Notes: generated by a model not told the origin, from the sequence alone. A DNA stretch of 64,000 nt from Mesorhizobium sp. (GCF_016793485.1 NZ_JAEULZ010000018.1:62001-126000); one strand, 5' to 3'; positions 9,219 to 19,911 are shown, numbered from the stretch's first letter. Numbers and translations: made by a program.

Positions 9219-10220
9219 ATGGCCGTTCTTTCAGTTCTTGATCTCTCTCCGGTTCCCGAAGGCAGCACCACCGGCCAATCGCTGAAAAACACGCTCGATC
9301 TCGCGCGCAACGCCGAGCGGCTGGGATATCATCGCTACTGGCTGGCCGAGCATCACAACATGCCGGGCATCGCAAGCGCGGCGACCTCCGTTGTCATCGG
9401 CCATGTCGCAGCCGGCACCTCGACCATTCGGGTCGGCGCGGGCGGCATCATGCTGCCCAACCACGCGCCGCTGATCATCGCCGAACAGTTTGGTACGCTG
9501 GCCGCACTGCATCCGGGTCGTATCGACCTTGGCCTTGGCCGCGCGCCGGGCACCGACATGCTGACGGCGCGGGCGTTGCGCCGCAACATGGAGGCTGGCG
9601 TCGACACCTTCCCGCAGGATGTCATCGAGTTGATCAACTACTTCGCCCCGGCCGAGCCGACCCAGCGCGTGCGCGCCGTGCCCGGCGAAGGCGAGCAGGT
9701 CGAGGTCTGGGTACTCGGGTCATCCACTTATGGGGCGCAGCTGGCCGCCATGCTGGGCCTGCCCTATGCCTTCGCATCGCATTTCGCGCCGGCCGAGCTG
9801 CAGCACGCAATCGATATTTATCGTTCGCGCTTCCAGCCCTCGGAACGGCTTTCAAAACCCAGGCTTATGCTCGGCCTCAACGTCGTCGCGGCTGATACCG
9901 ATGCCGAAGCGGAGCTGCATTTCAGTTCATTGCAACAGGCCTTCGTCAACCTGCGCTCCGGCCGGCCCGGCAAGCTTCCGGCGCCGATCGAGAACTACGC
10001 AGCGACGCTCGACCCGATGGCGAAGGGCATGCTGGCCAACGCGCTCTCCTGCGCCATCGTCGGATCGCCCGCGACGGTGAAAAGCGGCCTCGACGCATTC
10101 GTACAGCGCACCGGCGCGGATGAGCTGATGGTGACGGCGCAGGTCTTCGACCATGCGGCGCGCGTCAAATCCTTCGAGATACTCGCCGAGGTCAACCAGT
10201 CGCTGTCGAAGGCTGCGTAG
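9219..10220 (+). CDS. LLM-class flavin-dependent oxidoreductase
   Basis: A 333-residue member of the bacterial luciferase-like monooxygenase family, in the YhbW/MsnO8-like subgroup. The protein starts [12 protein letters not shown], carries [20 protein letters not shown] (the EHH motif near residue 46), then [16 protein letters not shown] and [14 protein letters not shown]. These are the usual FMN-site and barrel segments. The substrate cannot be predicted. It stands alone on the plus strand and converges with the GhrA-like gene, only 6 bases separating the two stops. Confidence 0.93.
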   Translation: MAVLSVLDLSPVPEGSTTGQSLKNTLDLARNAERLGYHRYWLAEHHNMPGIASAATSVVIGHVAAGTSTIRVGAGGIMLPNHAPLIIAEQFGTLAALHPGRIDLGLGRAPGTDMLTARALRRNMEAGVDTFPQDVIELINYFAPAEPTQRVRAVPGEGEQVEVWVLGSSTYGAQLAAMLGLPYAFASHFAPAELQHAIDIYRSRFQPSERLSKPRLMLGLNVVAADTDAEAELHFSSLQQAFVNLRSGRPGKLPAPIENYAATLDPMAKGMLANALSCAIVGSPATVKSGLDAFVQRTGADELMVTAQVFDHAARVKSFEILAEVNQSLSKAA

Positions 10221-10226
10221 AGCCCT

Positions 10227-11171
10227 TCAATATCCGGCCTTGCGATCGACGAGATTTTTGAGCGGCTCACCGCGCTCGAAGGCGTCCATCTGCGCCAGCA
10301 TAAGCGGAACGAGATGGGCCGGGTCGGACATGGCGGCGGCGTGCGGCGTGACGAAGACGCGCGGATGGTTCCAGAGCGGGCTTGTCCTCGGCAGAGGTTC
10401 CACCTCGAACACGTCGAGGCTCGTTTCGATCAGCGTCTCGTCATCCAGCGCGCGGAGTATGTCGGCGTCCTTCTGCAGCCGGCCGCGCCCGGCATTGATC
10501 ATGACTGCGCCGCCGAGCCCGTTCTTTCGGCGCAGTTGCCGGAGCAAGCGATAGTTGACGATCCCGGTCGTCTGCGGCGTCAGCGGCAGGAGAACGACGA
10601 GAATGTCGGTGCCGTTGAGGAACGGCTTCAGGCCAGCCTCTCCGGCGAAGGTCTCAACGCCGTCGAACGACTGCTTCGTGCGACTCCAGCCCCTGACCGT
10701 GAAACCGCAGGCCGTCAGCACTTTCGCGGCTGCGCGACCGAGTTCGCCGAACCCCATGATGCCAACGCTGATATCGCCGGCCGGCGGAGCCTCGCGCCAG
10801 ACCTTGCGCTTCTGCTGGGCGCGATAGGTGAGGCCGCGGCGGTAGTGGTCGAGCACGCGCCACAGGACGTAGTCGGTCATCTGCTTCGTCAGGTTGTCGG
10901 CCACGACGCGCACGATGGGAACATCAGGCAGCGTCGGATCGGACAAGATATGATCGACGCCTGCGCCAACGGAAAAAATGGCGCGCAAATTGGGCAGCTT
11001 CGACAGCAGGTTCGGCTTCTGCTTCCACGCCACGGCATAGTGAATCGTCGGATCGGCGGAGCCATCAGGCTGCGTGACGACCGTGCGTTCCTTCGACAGC
11101 AGATCGTACCAGGGCCGCGGGCTGTATCCCGTCATCGCGAGCAGAATTCGGCCCTTGTCCTTCCCAGCCAT
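10227..11171 (-). CDS. 2-hydroxyacid dehydrogenase, glyoxylate/hydroxypyruvate reductase A-like
   Basis: A 314-residue NAD(P)-dependent D-2-hydroxyacid dehydrogenase most like GhrA. The Rossmann fingerprint GIMGFGELG lies at about 138-146. The substrate-binding block LRAIFSVGAGVDH, the catalytic Arg in INAGRGRLQKD, the Glu in DVFEVEPLP and the catalytic His in PRVFVTPHAAAMSDP are all visible. It probably reduces glyoxylate or hydroxypyruvate, but 2-ketoacid specificity in this family is loose. GGAGGAAAA precedes the ATG at 11171. A second, more GyaR-like enzyme is encoded at 56119-57120. The gene sits just upstream of the peptide transporter genes on the same strand but is separated from them in function. 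Confidence 0.92.
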   Translation of the reverse strand: MAGKDKGRILLAMTGYSPRPWYDLLSKERTVVTQPDGSADPTIHYAVAWKQKPNLLSKLPNLRAIFSVGAGVDHILSDPTLPDVPIVRVVADNLTKQMTDYVLWRVLDHYRRGLTYRAQQKRKVWREAPPAGDISVGIMGFGELGRAAAKVLTACGFTVRGWSRTKQSFDGVETFAGEAGLKPFLNGTDILVVLLPLTPQTTGIVNYRLLRQLRRKNGLGGAVMINAGRGRLQKDADILRALDDETLIETSLDVFEVEPLPRTSPLWNHPRVFVTPHAAAMSDPAHLVPLMLAQMDAFERGEPLKNLVDRKAGY

Positions 11172-11199
11172 TTTTCCTCCGGACTGTTCTTCTCTGGAA

Positions 11200-12831
11200 C
11201 TATTCGCTGACCGCGCCCTCGGTCGCGGTTTCGATCCTGAAGGCGGCAGAGATCAGCGCCTTCGTATAGTCGGTCTGAGGGTGGTCGAAAATCTGCTCGG
11301 ACGATCCGTATTCGACGATCCTGCCATTGCGCATGACGATGACGTCATTGGCGAGCGCACGCACCACCTTGAGGTCGTGGCTGATGAAGAGATAGGCGAG
11401 ATCGTGCTTCTTCTGCAGGTCGCGCAGCAGATCGACGACCTGCGCCTGCACGCTCATGTCGAGCGCCGATGTCGGCTCGTCCAGCATCACGAATTTCGGC
11501 TTCAGCACCATGGCCCGCGCAATCGCGATGCGCTGGCGCTGGCCGCCGGAGAACTCGTGCGGGTAACGGAAGCGGGTCTGCGGGTCGAGGCCGACCTCGC
11601 TCAGCACCGCGACGATGCGCTCGTCGCGCTCAGCCGCCGACAACGTCGGCTCGTGGATGGCCAGCCCTTCCTCGATGATCTCCGACACCGACATGCGGGG
11701 GCTGAGCGAGCCGAACGGGTCCTGGAAGACGATCTGCAGTTCGCGGCGCAGCGGCCGCATGGCGCTGAAGGAAAGCTTGTCGATATCGCGGCCATTGAAC
11801 TGAATGCGGCCCTGAGACGAGATCATGCGGGCGAGCGCGAGGCCGAGCGTCGTCTTGCCCGAGCCGGATTCGCCGACTACGCCCAGCGTCTGCCCGGCAC
11901 GCACCGTGACATCAATGCCGTCGACCGCCTTCACATGGTCCACCACCTTGCGGAAGAAGCCCTGCTTGATCGGGAACCAGACCTTGATGTCGCTGCCAGA
12001 CATGACCGTTTTGGCGGACAGGTCGGCGGCCGGCGGGCGGCCCTTCGGTTCGGCCGCGAGCAGATGGCGCGTATATTCGTGCTGCGGGTGCGCGAAGATT
12101 TCCTTCGTCGGCCCGCTCTCGACGATATGGCCCCTGGTCATGACGCAGACGCGGTCGGCGATCTTGCGCACGATGCCCAGGTCATGGGTGATGAAGAGCA
12201 TCGACATGCCCTTCTTCGCCTTGAGCTTCGCCAGCAGTTCGAGGATCTGCGCCTGCACGGTGACGTCGAGCGCCGTCGTCGGCTCGTCGGCGATCAGCAG
12301 GTCGGGCTCGTTGGCGAGCGCCATGGCGATCATCACGCGCTGGCGCTGGCCGCCGGAAAGCTGGTGCGGATAGGCGCCCAGGCGCTTCTCGGGTTCGCGG
12401 ATACCGACCTCGTGCAGCAGTTCCAGCGTCCGCTCGCGCGCCTGCTTCTCGCGCATACCCTGGTGGATCGAGAGGATTTCGCCGACCTGCCGCTCGATCG
12501 TGTGCAGCGGGTTGAGCGAGGTCATCGGCTCCTGGAAGATCATGGCGATCTTGTTGCCGCGCACCTTGCGAAGATCGTTTTCGCTGAGCGCGAGCAAGTC
12601 CTTGCCGTCGAAAAGGATCTTTCCGGATGGATGGCTTGCGGGCGGATAGGGCAGCAGCTTCAGCACGGACAGCGCGGTGACGGACTTGCCGGAACCGGAT
12701 TCGCCGACGAGCGCCAGCGTCTCGCCCTTGGCGATATCGAAGGAGACGTGGTCGACGGCGGTCGTCACCTTGCCGCCCTGCGAAAAGGCGACGGACAGAT
12801 CGTGCACGGAAAGCAGGGGAGCCTCCGTCAT
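11200..12831 (-). CDS. yejF: ABC peptide transporter, tandem ATPase subunit (YejF-like)
   Basis: A 543-residue protein with two complete ABC ATPase domains in one chain, as in YejF of the oligopeptide/microcin C importer. Domain 1 has Walker A GESGSGKS at 43-50, signature LSGGQRQRV and Walker B LLIADEPT. Domain 2 has [28 protein letters not shown] and [11 protein letters not shown]. It energises import by the YejB-YejE permease pair in the inner membrane. The ATG at 12831 overlaps the yejE stop (ATGA); the frame stays open for 160 more codons upstream but only inside yejE. It is the last gene of the operon. Confidence 0.95.
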   Translation of the reverse strand: MTEAPLLSVHDLSVAFSQGGKVTTAVDHVSFDIAKGETLALVGESGSGKSVTALSVLKLLPYPPASHPSGKILFDGKDLLALSENDLRKVRGNKIAMIFQEPMTSLNPLHTIERQVGEILSIHQGMREKQARERTLELLHEVGIREPEKRLGAYPHQLSGGQRQRVMIAMALANEPDLLIADEPTTALDVTVQAQILELLAKLKAKKGMSMLFITHDLGIVRKIADRVCVMTRGHIVESGPTKEIFAHPQHEYTRHLLAAEPKGRPPAADLSAKTVMSGSDIKVWFPIKQGFFRKVVDHVKAVDGIDVTVRAGQTLGVVGESGSGKTTLGLALARMISSQGRIQFNGRDIDKLSFSAMRPLRRELQIVFQDPFGSLSPRMSVSEIIEEGLAIHEPTLSAAERDERIVAVLSEVGLDPQTRFRYPHEFSGGQRQRIAIARAMVLKPKFVMLDEPTSALDMSVQAQVVDLLRDLQKKHDLAYLFISHDLKVVRALANDVIVMRNGRIVEYGSSEQIFDHPQTDYTKALISAAFRIETATEGAVSE

Positions 12832-13979
12832 CGGAAGGTCTTCCTGGGGTCGAAGGCGTCGCGGGTGGCTTCGCCGACGAAGATCAGCAGCGACAGCATC
12901 AGCGAGATGACGACGAAGCCGGAGATGCCGAGCCAGGGTGCGTTGAGATTGCGCTGGCCCTGGCGCAGAAGTTCGCCGAGCGAGGCTGAACCGGGCGGAA
13001 GGCCGAAGCCGAGGAAGTCGAGCGAGGTCAGCGTCGTGATCGAGCCGTTCAGGATAAAGGGCAGGAAGGTCAGCGTCGCCACCATCGCGTTGGGCAGCAG
13101 GTGGCGACGCATGATGGTGCCGTTGGAGACGCCGAGCGCGCGCGCCGCGTTCACATATTCGAAGTTGCGTGCGCGCAGGAACTCGGCGCGGACCACGCCG
13201 ACGAAGGCGGTCCACGAGAACAACAGCATCAGGCCGAGCAGGATGAAGAAGCCGGGCGGCAGCACGGCGGCGACGATGAGCAGGAGATAGAGGACGGGGA
13301 TCGCCGTCCATATCTCGATGAAGCGCTGGAAGAGCAGGTCGGTCAGGCCGCCGAAATAGCCCTGCACGGCGCCCGCCGACACGCCGATGACCGCCGAACC
13401 CAGCGTCAGGATCAGGCCGAACAGAACCGAGACGCGGAAGCCGTAGATGACGCGGGCGAGCACGTCGCGCGCCTGATCGTCGGTGCCGAGCCAGTTCCAG
13501 TTGCCGATGACGCAGTTGGGGTCGTCGACCCCCTGCGGAAAGGCCTGGCAGCGCGTCGCCTTGTCGTAGAGCCAGGACGGCTTTGCCGGAGCGGCTTCCG
13601 GTATCTGGTTGTTGACGGTGCGATAGGAATAGCGGATCGGCGGCCAGACCATCCAGCCATTGGCCTGGATCTCTTCCTGGATCACCGGGTCGCGATAGTC
13701 GGTGACGGCGTAGAAGCCGCCGAACTTCTCCTCGGGGTAGTCAACAAAAACAGGGAAAAGCAGCTCGCCCTTATACATGGCGAGGATCGGCCGGTCGTTG
13801 GCGATCAGCTCCGAAAACAGCGTCAACACGAACAGGACGAGGAATATCCAGAGCGACCAGTAGCCGCGTCGATTGGCCTTGAAATTCGCCCAGCGCCGCT
13901 GGTTGAGCGGCGACAGCCGGGAGGGCTTTTCCCCCGGCGACTTCTCCACGACGGGCGTGGCCTCGACCGCCCCCGTCAT
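12828..13979 (-). CDS. yejE: ABC peptide transporter permease (YejE-like)
   Basis: A 383-residue inner-membrane permease of the binding-protein-dependent transport family. After a Pro-rich N-terminus and the typical [25 protein letters not shown] entry sequence there is a first helix, then a large periplasmic insert (about 60-170) as in YejE and OppC-like proteins. The core has about five helices and the EAA loop ([21 protein letters not shown] near residue 280) that contacts the ATPase. It ends [14 protein letters not shown], as YejE proteins do. The start overlaps the yejB stop by 4 bases and its stop overlaps yejF, so the three are one translationally coupled unit. Confidence 0.95.
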   Translation of the reverse strand: MTGAVEATPVVEKSPGEKPSRLSPLNQRRWANFKANRRGYWSLWIFLVLFVLTLFSELIANDRPILAMYKGELLFPVFVDYPEEKFGGFYAVTDYRDPVIQEEIQANGWMVWPPIRYSYRTVNNQIPEAAPAKPSWLYDKATRCQAFPQGVDDPNCVIGNWNWLGTDDQARDVLARVIYGFRVSVLFGLILTLGSAVIGVSAGAVQGYFGGLTDLLFQRFIEIWTAIPVLYLLLIVAAVLPPGFFILLGLMLLFSWTAFVGVVRAEFLRARNFEYVNAARALGVSNGTIMRRHLLPNAMVATLTFLPFILNGSITTLTSLDFLGFGLPPGSASLGELLRQGQRNLNAPWLGISGFVVISLMLSLLIFVGEATRDAFDPRKTFR

Positions 13980-15076
13980 ACATCCCTCCGCTCGAAATCG
14001 ATGCGCGGATCGATCCAGGTGTACATCAGGTCGGAGATCAGGCTGACGAAGAGGCCGATCAGCGAAAAGATGTAGAGGTTGGCGAAGACGACGGGGTAGT
14101 CGCGGTCGATCACAGAGCGGAAGCCGAGGAGCCCAAGCCCGTCTAGCGAGAAGATGTTCTCGATCAGCAGCGAGCCGGTGAAGAAGGCGGCGATGAACGC
14201 GCCGGGGAAGCCGGCGATGATGATAAGCATCGCATTACGGAAGACGTGGCCGTAGAGGACCTGCCGCTCGGACAGGCCCTTGGCGCGGGCGGTCACCACA
14301 TACTGCTTGCGTATCTCGTCGAGGAAGGAGTTTTTCGTCAGCAGCGTCGTGGTGGCGAAGGCCGACAGCACCATGGCCGTCAGCGGCAGCGCCAGATGCC
14401 AGAAATAATCGAGGATCTTCTGCCACCAGGTGAGCTGGTCGAAATTGTCCGACGTCAGGCCGCGCAGCGGGAACCAGTCGAAGAAAGACCCGCCGGCGAA
14501 GAACACCATCAGCATGATCGCGAACAGGAAGCCCGGTATGGCGTATCCGACGATGACGATGGCGCTCGTCCAGACGTCGAAGGTCGAGCCGTCCTTGACC
14601 GCCTTGCGGATGCCGAGCGGGATCGAGATGAGATAGGAGATCAGCGTGATCCAGAGGCCGATGGAGATCGACACTGGCATCTTCTCCAGGATGAGATCGA
14701 TCACCGAGATATCGCGGAAATAGCTCTCGCCGAAATCGAACCGGGCATAGTTCCAGATCATCATGCCGAAGCGCTCCAGCGGCGGCTTGTCGAAGCCGAA
14801 CTGCTTTTCGAGCTTGGCGATGAATTCGGGATCGAGGCCTTGCGCGCCGCGATAGCGCGACGATCCCTCGCCGGAGCCGAGATTGTCCTGCGAGCCGACC
14901 GCATCGCTTGCGCCGCCACCGCTCAACGGATCGCCGCCCGCCTGGCCGGTCAGTTTCGCGATCACCTGCTCCACCGGCCCACCGGGGGCGAACTGGATCA
15001 CGACAAAGGAAATCGCCATGATCCCGAGCAAGGTCGGGATCATCAGCAGGACACGCCGAAGGATATAGGCGCCCAT
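13976..15076 (-). CDS. yejB: ABC peptide transporter permease (YejB-like)
   Basis: A 366-residue permease that pairs with YejE. It starts with the family N-terminus [37 protein letters not shown] periplasmic segment follows with a Gly/Ser-rich patch (about 45-70), then five further helices and the EAA-type loop [24 protein letters not shown]. The C-terminus [12 protein letters not shown] is characteristic of YejB/DppB-like subunits. It lies 62 bases after the upstream solute-binding protein and overlaps yejE by 4 bases. Confidence 0.95.
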   Translation of the reverse strand: MGAYILRRVLLMIPTLLGIMAISFVVIQFAPGGPVEQVIAKLTGQAGGDPLSGGGASDAVGSQDNLGSGEGSSRYRGAQGLDPEFIAKLEKQFGFDKPPLERFGMMIWNYARFDFGESYFRDISVIDLILEKMPVSISIGLWITLISYLISIPLGIRKAVKDGSTFDVWTSAIVIVGYAIPGFLFAIMLMVFFAGGSFFDWFPLRGLTSDNFDQLTWWQKILDYFWHLALPLTAMVLSAFATTTLLTKNSFLDEIRKQYVVTARAKGLSERQVLYGHVFRNAMLIIIAGFPGAFIAAFFTGSLLIENIFSLDGLGLLGFRSVIDRDYPVVFANLYIFSLIGLFVSLISDLMYTWIDPRIDFERRDV

Positions 15077-15138
15077 CAGATGGAAACCTTCATCGAGGCA
15101 TGATGCGGCATGGCTGCCCCCGCCGCGCCGAAATCAGT

Positions 15139-17019
15139 TCAGGCCTTGCCAATCGCCGCCGCCTTGTCCTTGTCGAACCACCACATCGCCTCAATCGGGA
15201 AGCCGTAATCGGGCTTCGGCTCGACGAAACCGAACATGTCCCAATAGGCGGCCCGGTGATTCGCCGAAAACCAATTTGGAATCCAGTCCATGCGCGCGCG
15301 CAAGACCCGGTCGAGAGCGCGCAAGGCCACAGTGAGTTCGTCCCGGCTTTTCGCCTCGCCGGCTTTCGCGATCAGGCCGTCAACTGCCGGACTGGCGGTC
15401 GCCGGCAGGTTGCGCGATCCGCGGGTGGTGGCGGCGTTGGAATGGAAGATGTTCTGCAGCGTATCGAAGGTCGGCGTCGCGGAAAGGGACAGCGCGAGGC
15501 TGATCATGTCGAAATCGAAGTCGTTCTGGCGCACGGCATACTGCGCGGGATCGACCTGGCGGATCGATGCGTCGATGCCCACCGCCCTCATGTTCTCGAC
15601 AAAGGGGGAATCGACACGGATGAAGACCTCGTCGTTGACCAATATTTCGAGCGTCAGCCGCTCGCCCTTCTCGTTCACGACGAAGGCGCCGTTCCGTTTC
15701 CAGCCGGCATCGGCGAGAAGGCGGGACGCTTCGCCGAGCAGCTTGCGGTCGCGCCCCGAGGCATTGGAGACCGGCTGCATGACGGCCTCGCCGAACGCCT
15801 CTTCGGGGATTTCGGCCCGAAACGGCTCAAGCAGCGCCAGTTCTTCCGGCGACGGCAGGCCTTCGGCGACGAATTCCGACGTCTGGAAGCAGGACTGCGA
15901 ACGGTCGTAGAGGCCGGAGAAGAGGTTGCGGTTCGTCCACTCGAAATCGAAGCACAGCGCGACCGCGCGGCGAACGCGCGCATCGCTGAACTGCGGCCGG
16001 CGCTGGTTGAGCGCCCAGCCTTGCATGCTCGGGTTCTTCTCGCCGGGGAACTCGCGCTTCACGACCCTGCCATCGTTGATGGCCGGAAAATCGTAGCCGG
16101 TCGCCCAGACGCGCGAGGTGAATTCCTGGCGGTAGGTCACGTCGCCCTTCTTGAAGGCCTCGAAACCCGCCTGCCGCTCGCGGTAGACGTCGATGCGGAT
16201 CGTATCGAAATTGGCGCGACCCTTGTTCACCGCGAGGTCGCGCCCCCAATAGTCGGCCACCCGTTCGTAGACGATGCTCTGGCCCGCCGAGACCCGGCCG
16301 ACCTTGTAGGGACCCGAACCCAACGGCGCGACGAGTTGGGAGCTGTCGAAGGGATTCTGCGAGAACCAGGCCTTCGAGACGATCGGAAAGATCGCGATCG
16401 ACAGGAGGGTGGTCGGCGCCTGCTTGCCCGAGAAGGTCAGCCGCACGGTCCGTGGATCGATCGCCTCGGCCGCCGTCATCTCGGCGAGCGGCAGCATGAG
16501 CACCGGGTGGCCCTTCTCCTTGAAGGTCGCATAGGTGAAGGCGACGTCTTCGGCCGTCACCGGCGTTCCGTCGTGCCAGCGCGCCTCCGGGCGCAGCCGG
16601 AAGATGAAGCTGTTGCGGTCGGCTGAAATCTCGACCGTCTCGGCCAGGAGGCCGTAGAGCGCGTCCGGTTCGTCCAGCGCGCGCGTCATCAGCGCGTCGT
16701 AGCACATCTCCATGCGCGGCGGCGCATCGCCGGTCAGGACGAAGGTGTTCAGGGTGTTGAAGGTCGTGACGTTCTGGTTGAACTGCCAGTTCGGCGGCGA
16801 GAAGTTCAACGTGCCGCCCTTTGGGGCGTCGGGGTTCAGGTAGCCGAAATGCGTGAAATCGGGCGCGTATTTGAGGTCGCCGAAGGCCGAAACGCCATGC
16901 AGGGGCGTGTCGGTCTTGCTTTGGGCGAAGGCGCGGAACGGCAACGCCGGCGCCAGCGCCGCGCCGGCCGCGAGCGCCAGAAACTCACGGCGCCCAAGTC
17001 CCTGCCCCCGACTGCTCAT
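15139..17019 (-). CDS. yejA: extracellular solute-binding protein, family 5, with Tat-type signal
   Basis: A 626-residue periplasmic peptide-binding protein of the SBP_bac_5 (OppA/DppA/YejA) family. The N-terminus GLGRREFLALAAGAALAPAL has paired Arg at 10-11, a hydrophobic stretch and an Ala-x-Ala-like end, so Tat export is likely. Family motifs include the GVSAFGDLKYAPDFTHF entry segment, NPDAPKGGTLNFS, RPEARWHDGTPVTAEDVAFTY and a LGSGPYKVG block. It binds oligopeptides and delivers them to YejB/E. It overlaps the upstream paralogous binding protein by one base (TGATG), a tandem arrangement seen in rhizobial yej operons. Confidence 0.93.
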   Translation of the reverse strand: MSSRGQGLGRREFLALAAGAALAPALPFRAFAQSKTDTPLHGVSAFGDLKYAPDFTHFGYLNPDAPKGGTLNFSPPNWQFNQNVTTFNTLNTFVLTGDAPPRMEMCYDALMTRALDEPDALYGLLAETVEISADRNSFIFRLRPEARWHDGTPVTAEDVAFTYATFKEKGHPVLMLPLAEMTAAEAIDPRTVRLTFSGKQAPTTLLSIAIFPIVSKAWFSQNPFDSSQLVAPLGSGPYKVGRVSAGQSIVYERVADYWGRDLAVNKGRANFDTIRIDVYRERQAGFEAFKKGDVTYRQEFTSRVWATGYDFPAINDGRVVKREFPGEKNPSMQGWALNQRRPQFSDARVRRAVALCFDFEWTNRNLFSGLYDRSQSCFQTSEFVAEGLPSPEELALLEPFRAEIPEEAFGEAVMQPVSNASGRDRKLLGEASRLLADAGWKRNGAFVVNEKGERLTLEILVNDEVFIRVDSPFVENMRAVGIDASIRQVDPAQYAVRQNDFDFDMISLALSLSATPTFDTLQNIFHSNAATTRGSRNLPATASPAVDGLIAKAGEAKSRDELTVALRALDRVLRARMDWIPNWFSANHRAAYWDMFGFVEPKPDYGFPIEAMWWFDKDKAAAIGKA

Positions 17020-18887
17020 CAGTTCGACCGTCCGTACTTCGCGGCCAGCGCCTTTTCCTTATCGACATCGATCCACCAGGACTCGGTGTCGGGACCGATA
17101 TAGGTGGGCTGCTTTTCCGGGATGCCGAACTTGTTCCAGTAAGCGTAGAAGTCCACGTCTCGGGTCAGCTGCGGCACATAATAGTAGTTCCACAGCAGCA
17201 CGCGATCGAGTGCATGCGTCGCCGCCAGTAGGTCGTCGCGGTCGGTTGCGAAGATGACGCGCTCCACCAGCTTGTCGACCACAGGGTTCTTGATGCCGGA
17301 ATAGTTGCGCGAACCTGGCGTGTCGGCTGCTTTCGCGGACCAGAATTCACGCTGCTCATTGCCGGGCGACTCGGACTGCGCGAGCGGCGCCAAGATCATG
17401 TCGAAGTCGTAGTCGTTGAGGCGGTTGGTGTATTGGGACGTATCGACGACCCGCATGCGCGCTGTGATGCCGATCTTTCGCAACGTCTCCGCATAAAAAT
17501 TGAACGGCGCCTCCAGCGCGTCACTGGCGCTCAACACCTCGAACTCGAAGGGTTTGCCGCCGGCATCGACCAGCTTGCCGTTCTTCAAAGTCCAGCCGGC
17601 CTCGGACAGGAGCTTGAGCGCCTCGCGCAGATGCGTGCGCTCGTCCTGCGGCGTTGCATAGACCGGCAGCTTGAATTCCTGCGTGAACAACTCCGGCGGC
17701 AGTTCGCTCCTGAACGGCTCGAGGATTTCGAGTTCCTTGCCCTCCGGTAAGCCAGAAGAGGCAAGGTCGCTGCCCATGAAATAGCTGTTCACGCGGGTGT
17801 TGAGCCCGAAGGACAGCATGCGGTTCGGCGTCTCGAAGTCATAGGCCAGCGTCAACGCCTGGCGCACCTTGCGGTCGGCGAAAAGCGGCCGCCGCGCATT
17901 CATGGCAAAGCCCTGGAACTTCGCGCCGCTGATCGACTGAAATTCTTTCTGGATGACGTCACCCGCCTTCAGCGCCGGGAAATCGTACTTGGTCTTCCAG
18001 TTACGCGCGCTCGGTTCGCGGTTGATGTCCTCGAATCCGCCCTTGGTGAAAGCCTGCCAAGCTGCCTCTGTGTCGAGGATGTATATGTATTTGCGCTTGT
18101 CGAAGTTCTCTCGGCCGATCTTCACGGGCAGCTTCGCACCCCAGTAGTCGGGTACGCGCGCCCAGACGATGTCCTGGCCGGGCCTGACGCTCTCTATCTT
18201 GTAGGCGGCAGAGCCTAGCGGCGGTTCCAGCGTCGGCTGCGTGATATCGCGCTTCCTCCCCTTTGCGTCCGTCCCTTCCCACCAGTGCTTCGGCAGGACG
18301 GCCAGATCGCCGAGAATCTTCGGCAATTCGCGATTGCCTTTCTGGTCAAAGCGGAATTCGACCTCGCGGTCGCCCACCGCCACGGCCTCGGTCACGTTTT
18401 CATAATAGCGGCGATACCAGGGGCTGAGTTCCTTCAGGGTGTTAAAGGACCAGATCACGTCATCGACGGTGATCGGCTGCCCGTCATGCCATCTGGCGCG
18501 GGGGTCCAGACGATAGGTCGCGGACGAGTAGTCGTCCGGATATTTGAAGGCCTCCGCGACCAGTGGGTGGCTGACGCTGGGTTCGTCGATGGATTGCTCC
18601 ATGAGGGTGTCATAGAGCAGCCCTCCGCCGAACGGCGCGAGACCCGCAGCCGGAGTGCCTCGCACGATATACGGATTGAGACTGTCGAAGGACCCCTGGA
18701 CGACCGAATTGAGGGTGCCGCCCTTCGGTGCGTCGGGGTTGACGTAGTCGTAGCGCTCGAAGTTCTCGCCATACTTGGACTTGCCCATCAGCGAGCTTGT
18801 CGTATGCCATTCCTGCGCTCCCGCCGAACTCAGGGACAGCGCCACAGCGGCAAAAGTTCCGAGAAGCAGGGCGGCGGTTGATCGCAT
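17019..18887 (-). CDS. extracellular solute-binding protein, family 5, with Sec-type signal
   Basis: A 622-residue paralogue of the next gene. It has an ordinary Sec signal (RSTAALLLGTFAAVALSLSSAGAQ, cleaved near residue 24). The fold markers YDYVNPDAPKGGTLN, LDPRARWHDGQPITVDDVIW and LGSAAYKIESVRPGQDIVW are at matching places. It is the promoter-proximal gene of the five-gene importer (SBP, SBP, permease, permease, ATPase). The two binding proteins are similar in design but clearly diverged, so they may serve different peptide pools. Its start lies about 64 bases from the bidirectional hairpin that closes cycM. Confidence 0.93.
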   Translation of the reverse strand: MRSTAALLLGTFAAVALSLSSAGAQEWHTTSSLMGKSKYGENFERYDYVNPDAPKGGTLNSVVQGSFDSLNPYIVRGTPAAGLAPFGGGLLYDTLMEQSIDEPSVSHPLVAEAFKYPDDYSSATYRLDPRARWHDGQPITVDDVIWSFNTLKELSPWYRRYYENVTEAVAVGDREVEFRFDQKGNRELPKILGDLAVLPKHWWEGTDAKGRKRDITQPTLEPPLGSAAYKIESVRPGQDIVWARVPDYWGAKLPVKIGRENFDKRKYIYILDTEAAWQAFTKGGFEDINREPSARNWKTKYDFPALKAGDVIQKEFQSISGAKFQGFAMNARRPLFADRKVRQALTLAYDFETPNRMLSFGLNTRVNSYFMGSDLASSGLPEGKELEILEPFRSELPPELFTQEFKLPVYATPQDERTHLREALKLLSEAGWTLKNGKLVDAGGKPFEFEVLSASDALEAPFNFYAETLRKIGITARMRVVDTSQYTNRLNDYDFDMILAPLAQSESPGNEQREFWSAKAADTPGSRNYSGIKNPVVDKLVERVIFATDRDDLLAATHALDRVLLWNYYYVPQLTRDVDFYAYWNKFGIPEKQPTYIGPDTESWWIDVDKEKALAAKYGRSN

Positions 18888-18951
18888 TCGGGCCTCGCGC
18901 TGAGATAACGAAAACCGGCCGTGCCGGCGGAAGGGTCAATCCCTTGTAACA

Positions 18952-18978
18952 AAAAAGCCGGGCTGAACCCGGCTTTTT
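18952..18978 (-). terminator. intrinsic terminator of the cycM gene
   Basis: A perfect inverted repeat (AAAAAGCCGGG at 18952-18962 and CCCGGCTTTTT at 18968-18978) with a 5-base loop. Both flanks carry A or T runs, so it can act in either direction. It lies 26 bases after the stop of the cytochrome gene on the minus strand, which is the transcript it should end, and shields the downstream transporter operon. Confidence 0.9.
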
Positions 18979-19003
18979 CGTGATGGATCGCATTACATTT
19001 TCG

Positions 19004-19717
19004 TCATTCGGCGGGGGCCGGCTCCGCAGGCGCGGCAGGTTCAGACGGAACGGCCTCGGCAGGCGGCGCCGGCTCGGCGGCGGGGGCCGCGGGTTCGGCG
19101 GCGGGGGCCGCGGGTTCGGCGGCAGGCGCTTCGCCGGCTGGAGCGGATGCAGGCTCGGCCGCCGGGGCCGTGACCTCGGGAAGCGGGGCCGGGCTGTCAG
19201 CCAGCGTGCGCAAAAAGGCGATCAGGTTGGCGCGCTCGGTCGGGTTCTTCAGACCCGCAAAGCCCATGGCGGTGCCCTTGACCAAGCCCTTCGGCGACAG
19301 CAGGAAATTATTCAGGTGTTCGTAGTCCCAGACGACGGAGCCGCCCTGCGAGAACTCCTTCATCGCGCCGGAATAGGCGAAACCCTCATGCGAGCCGATG
19401 GGGCGGTTGACGATACCCCAGAGATTCGGGCCGACCTTGTTGGCGCCGCCCTTGTCGATGGTATGGCAGGCGGAACACTTCTTCTCGACGGCCTGGCCGG
19501 CCGTCGCGTCGGCGGAGGCCAGCAGGACCGCTATAGGCTCCTCGGCCGGAGCCTCGGCGGCGCCAGCCGCTGCGACCTCGGTCGCCTCGATGATGAAACC
19601 TTCTTTTTCAGGATGCGGAGCCGCGAAGATCGCGCCCGAAATGATGCTCAGGGAAAAGACAACAAATACGGTCCCTAGAAATGCGCCGATTAACTTGTTG
19701 TATTCGAATGAATCCAT
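19004..19717 (-). CDS. cycM: membrane-anchored cytochrome c (CycM-like) with Pro/Ala-rich tail
   Basis: A 237-residue c-type cytochrome held in the inner membrane by an uncleaved N-terminal helix (about 12-33), with the haem domain in the periplasm. The haem site is CSACH at residues 81-85; the likely axial Met is Met150 in GTAMGFAGL. The opening [11 protein letters not shown] is what I recall for CycM, which feeds electrons to aa3-type oxidase in rhizobia. After residue 174 a Pro/Ala/Glu-rich low-complexity tail of about 60 residues follows, partly coded by a perfect 21-base tandem repeat. Start 19717 is preferred over an upstream frame extension of 41 residues. Confidence 0.92.
   Translation of the reverse strand: MDSFEYNKLIGAFLGTVFVVFSLSIISGAIFAAPHPEKEGFIIEATEVAAAGAAEAPAEEPIAVLLASADATAGQAVEKKCSACHTIDKGGANKVGPNLWGIVNRPIGSHEGFAYSGAMKEFSQGGSVVWDYEHLNNFLLSPKGLVKGTAMGFAGLKNPTERANLIAFLRTLADSPAPLPEVTAPAAEPASAPAGEAPAAEPAAPAAEPAAPAAEPAPPAEAVPSEPAAPAEPAPAE
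19080..19121. repeat. two perfect 21-bp tandem repeats inside cycM
   Basis: The 21-base unit at 19080-19100 is repeated exactly at 19101-19121. It encodes seven residues of the Pro/Ala/Glu tail of the cytochrome, so copy-number change would keep the reading frame. Imperfect copies flank the pair. Confidence 0.9.
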
Positions 19718-19911
19718 TCGCCCCTGGCTCCCTTGTCCTCCGAGCCTGCTGCCTTGCGCGGCTGGACGGCATCCTGCTTTGATCGACCGGGCCGGCCGAT
19801 TTGGGCGGAAACTAGGGCTTTTGCTTGGTCGTTGCAACACCTATAAGGGCGGCTCCCATGAGACCTTTTGCCACTTTTTGACGCGTCCTGTTTCAACCCC
19901 GCCCGATCGAG

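Noticed and set aside
11074..13290. Plus-strand open frame of 738 codons over the transporter ATPase
   Set aside because: Antisense of yejF and part of yejE; low-complexity Arg/Glu/Asp-rich translation and no recognisable motif.
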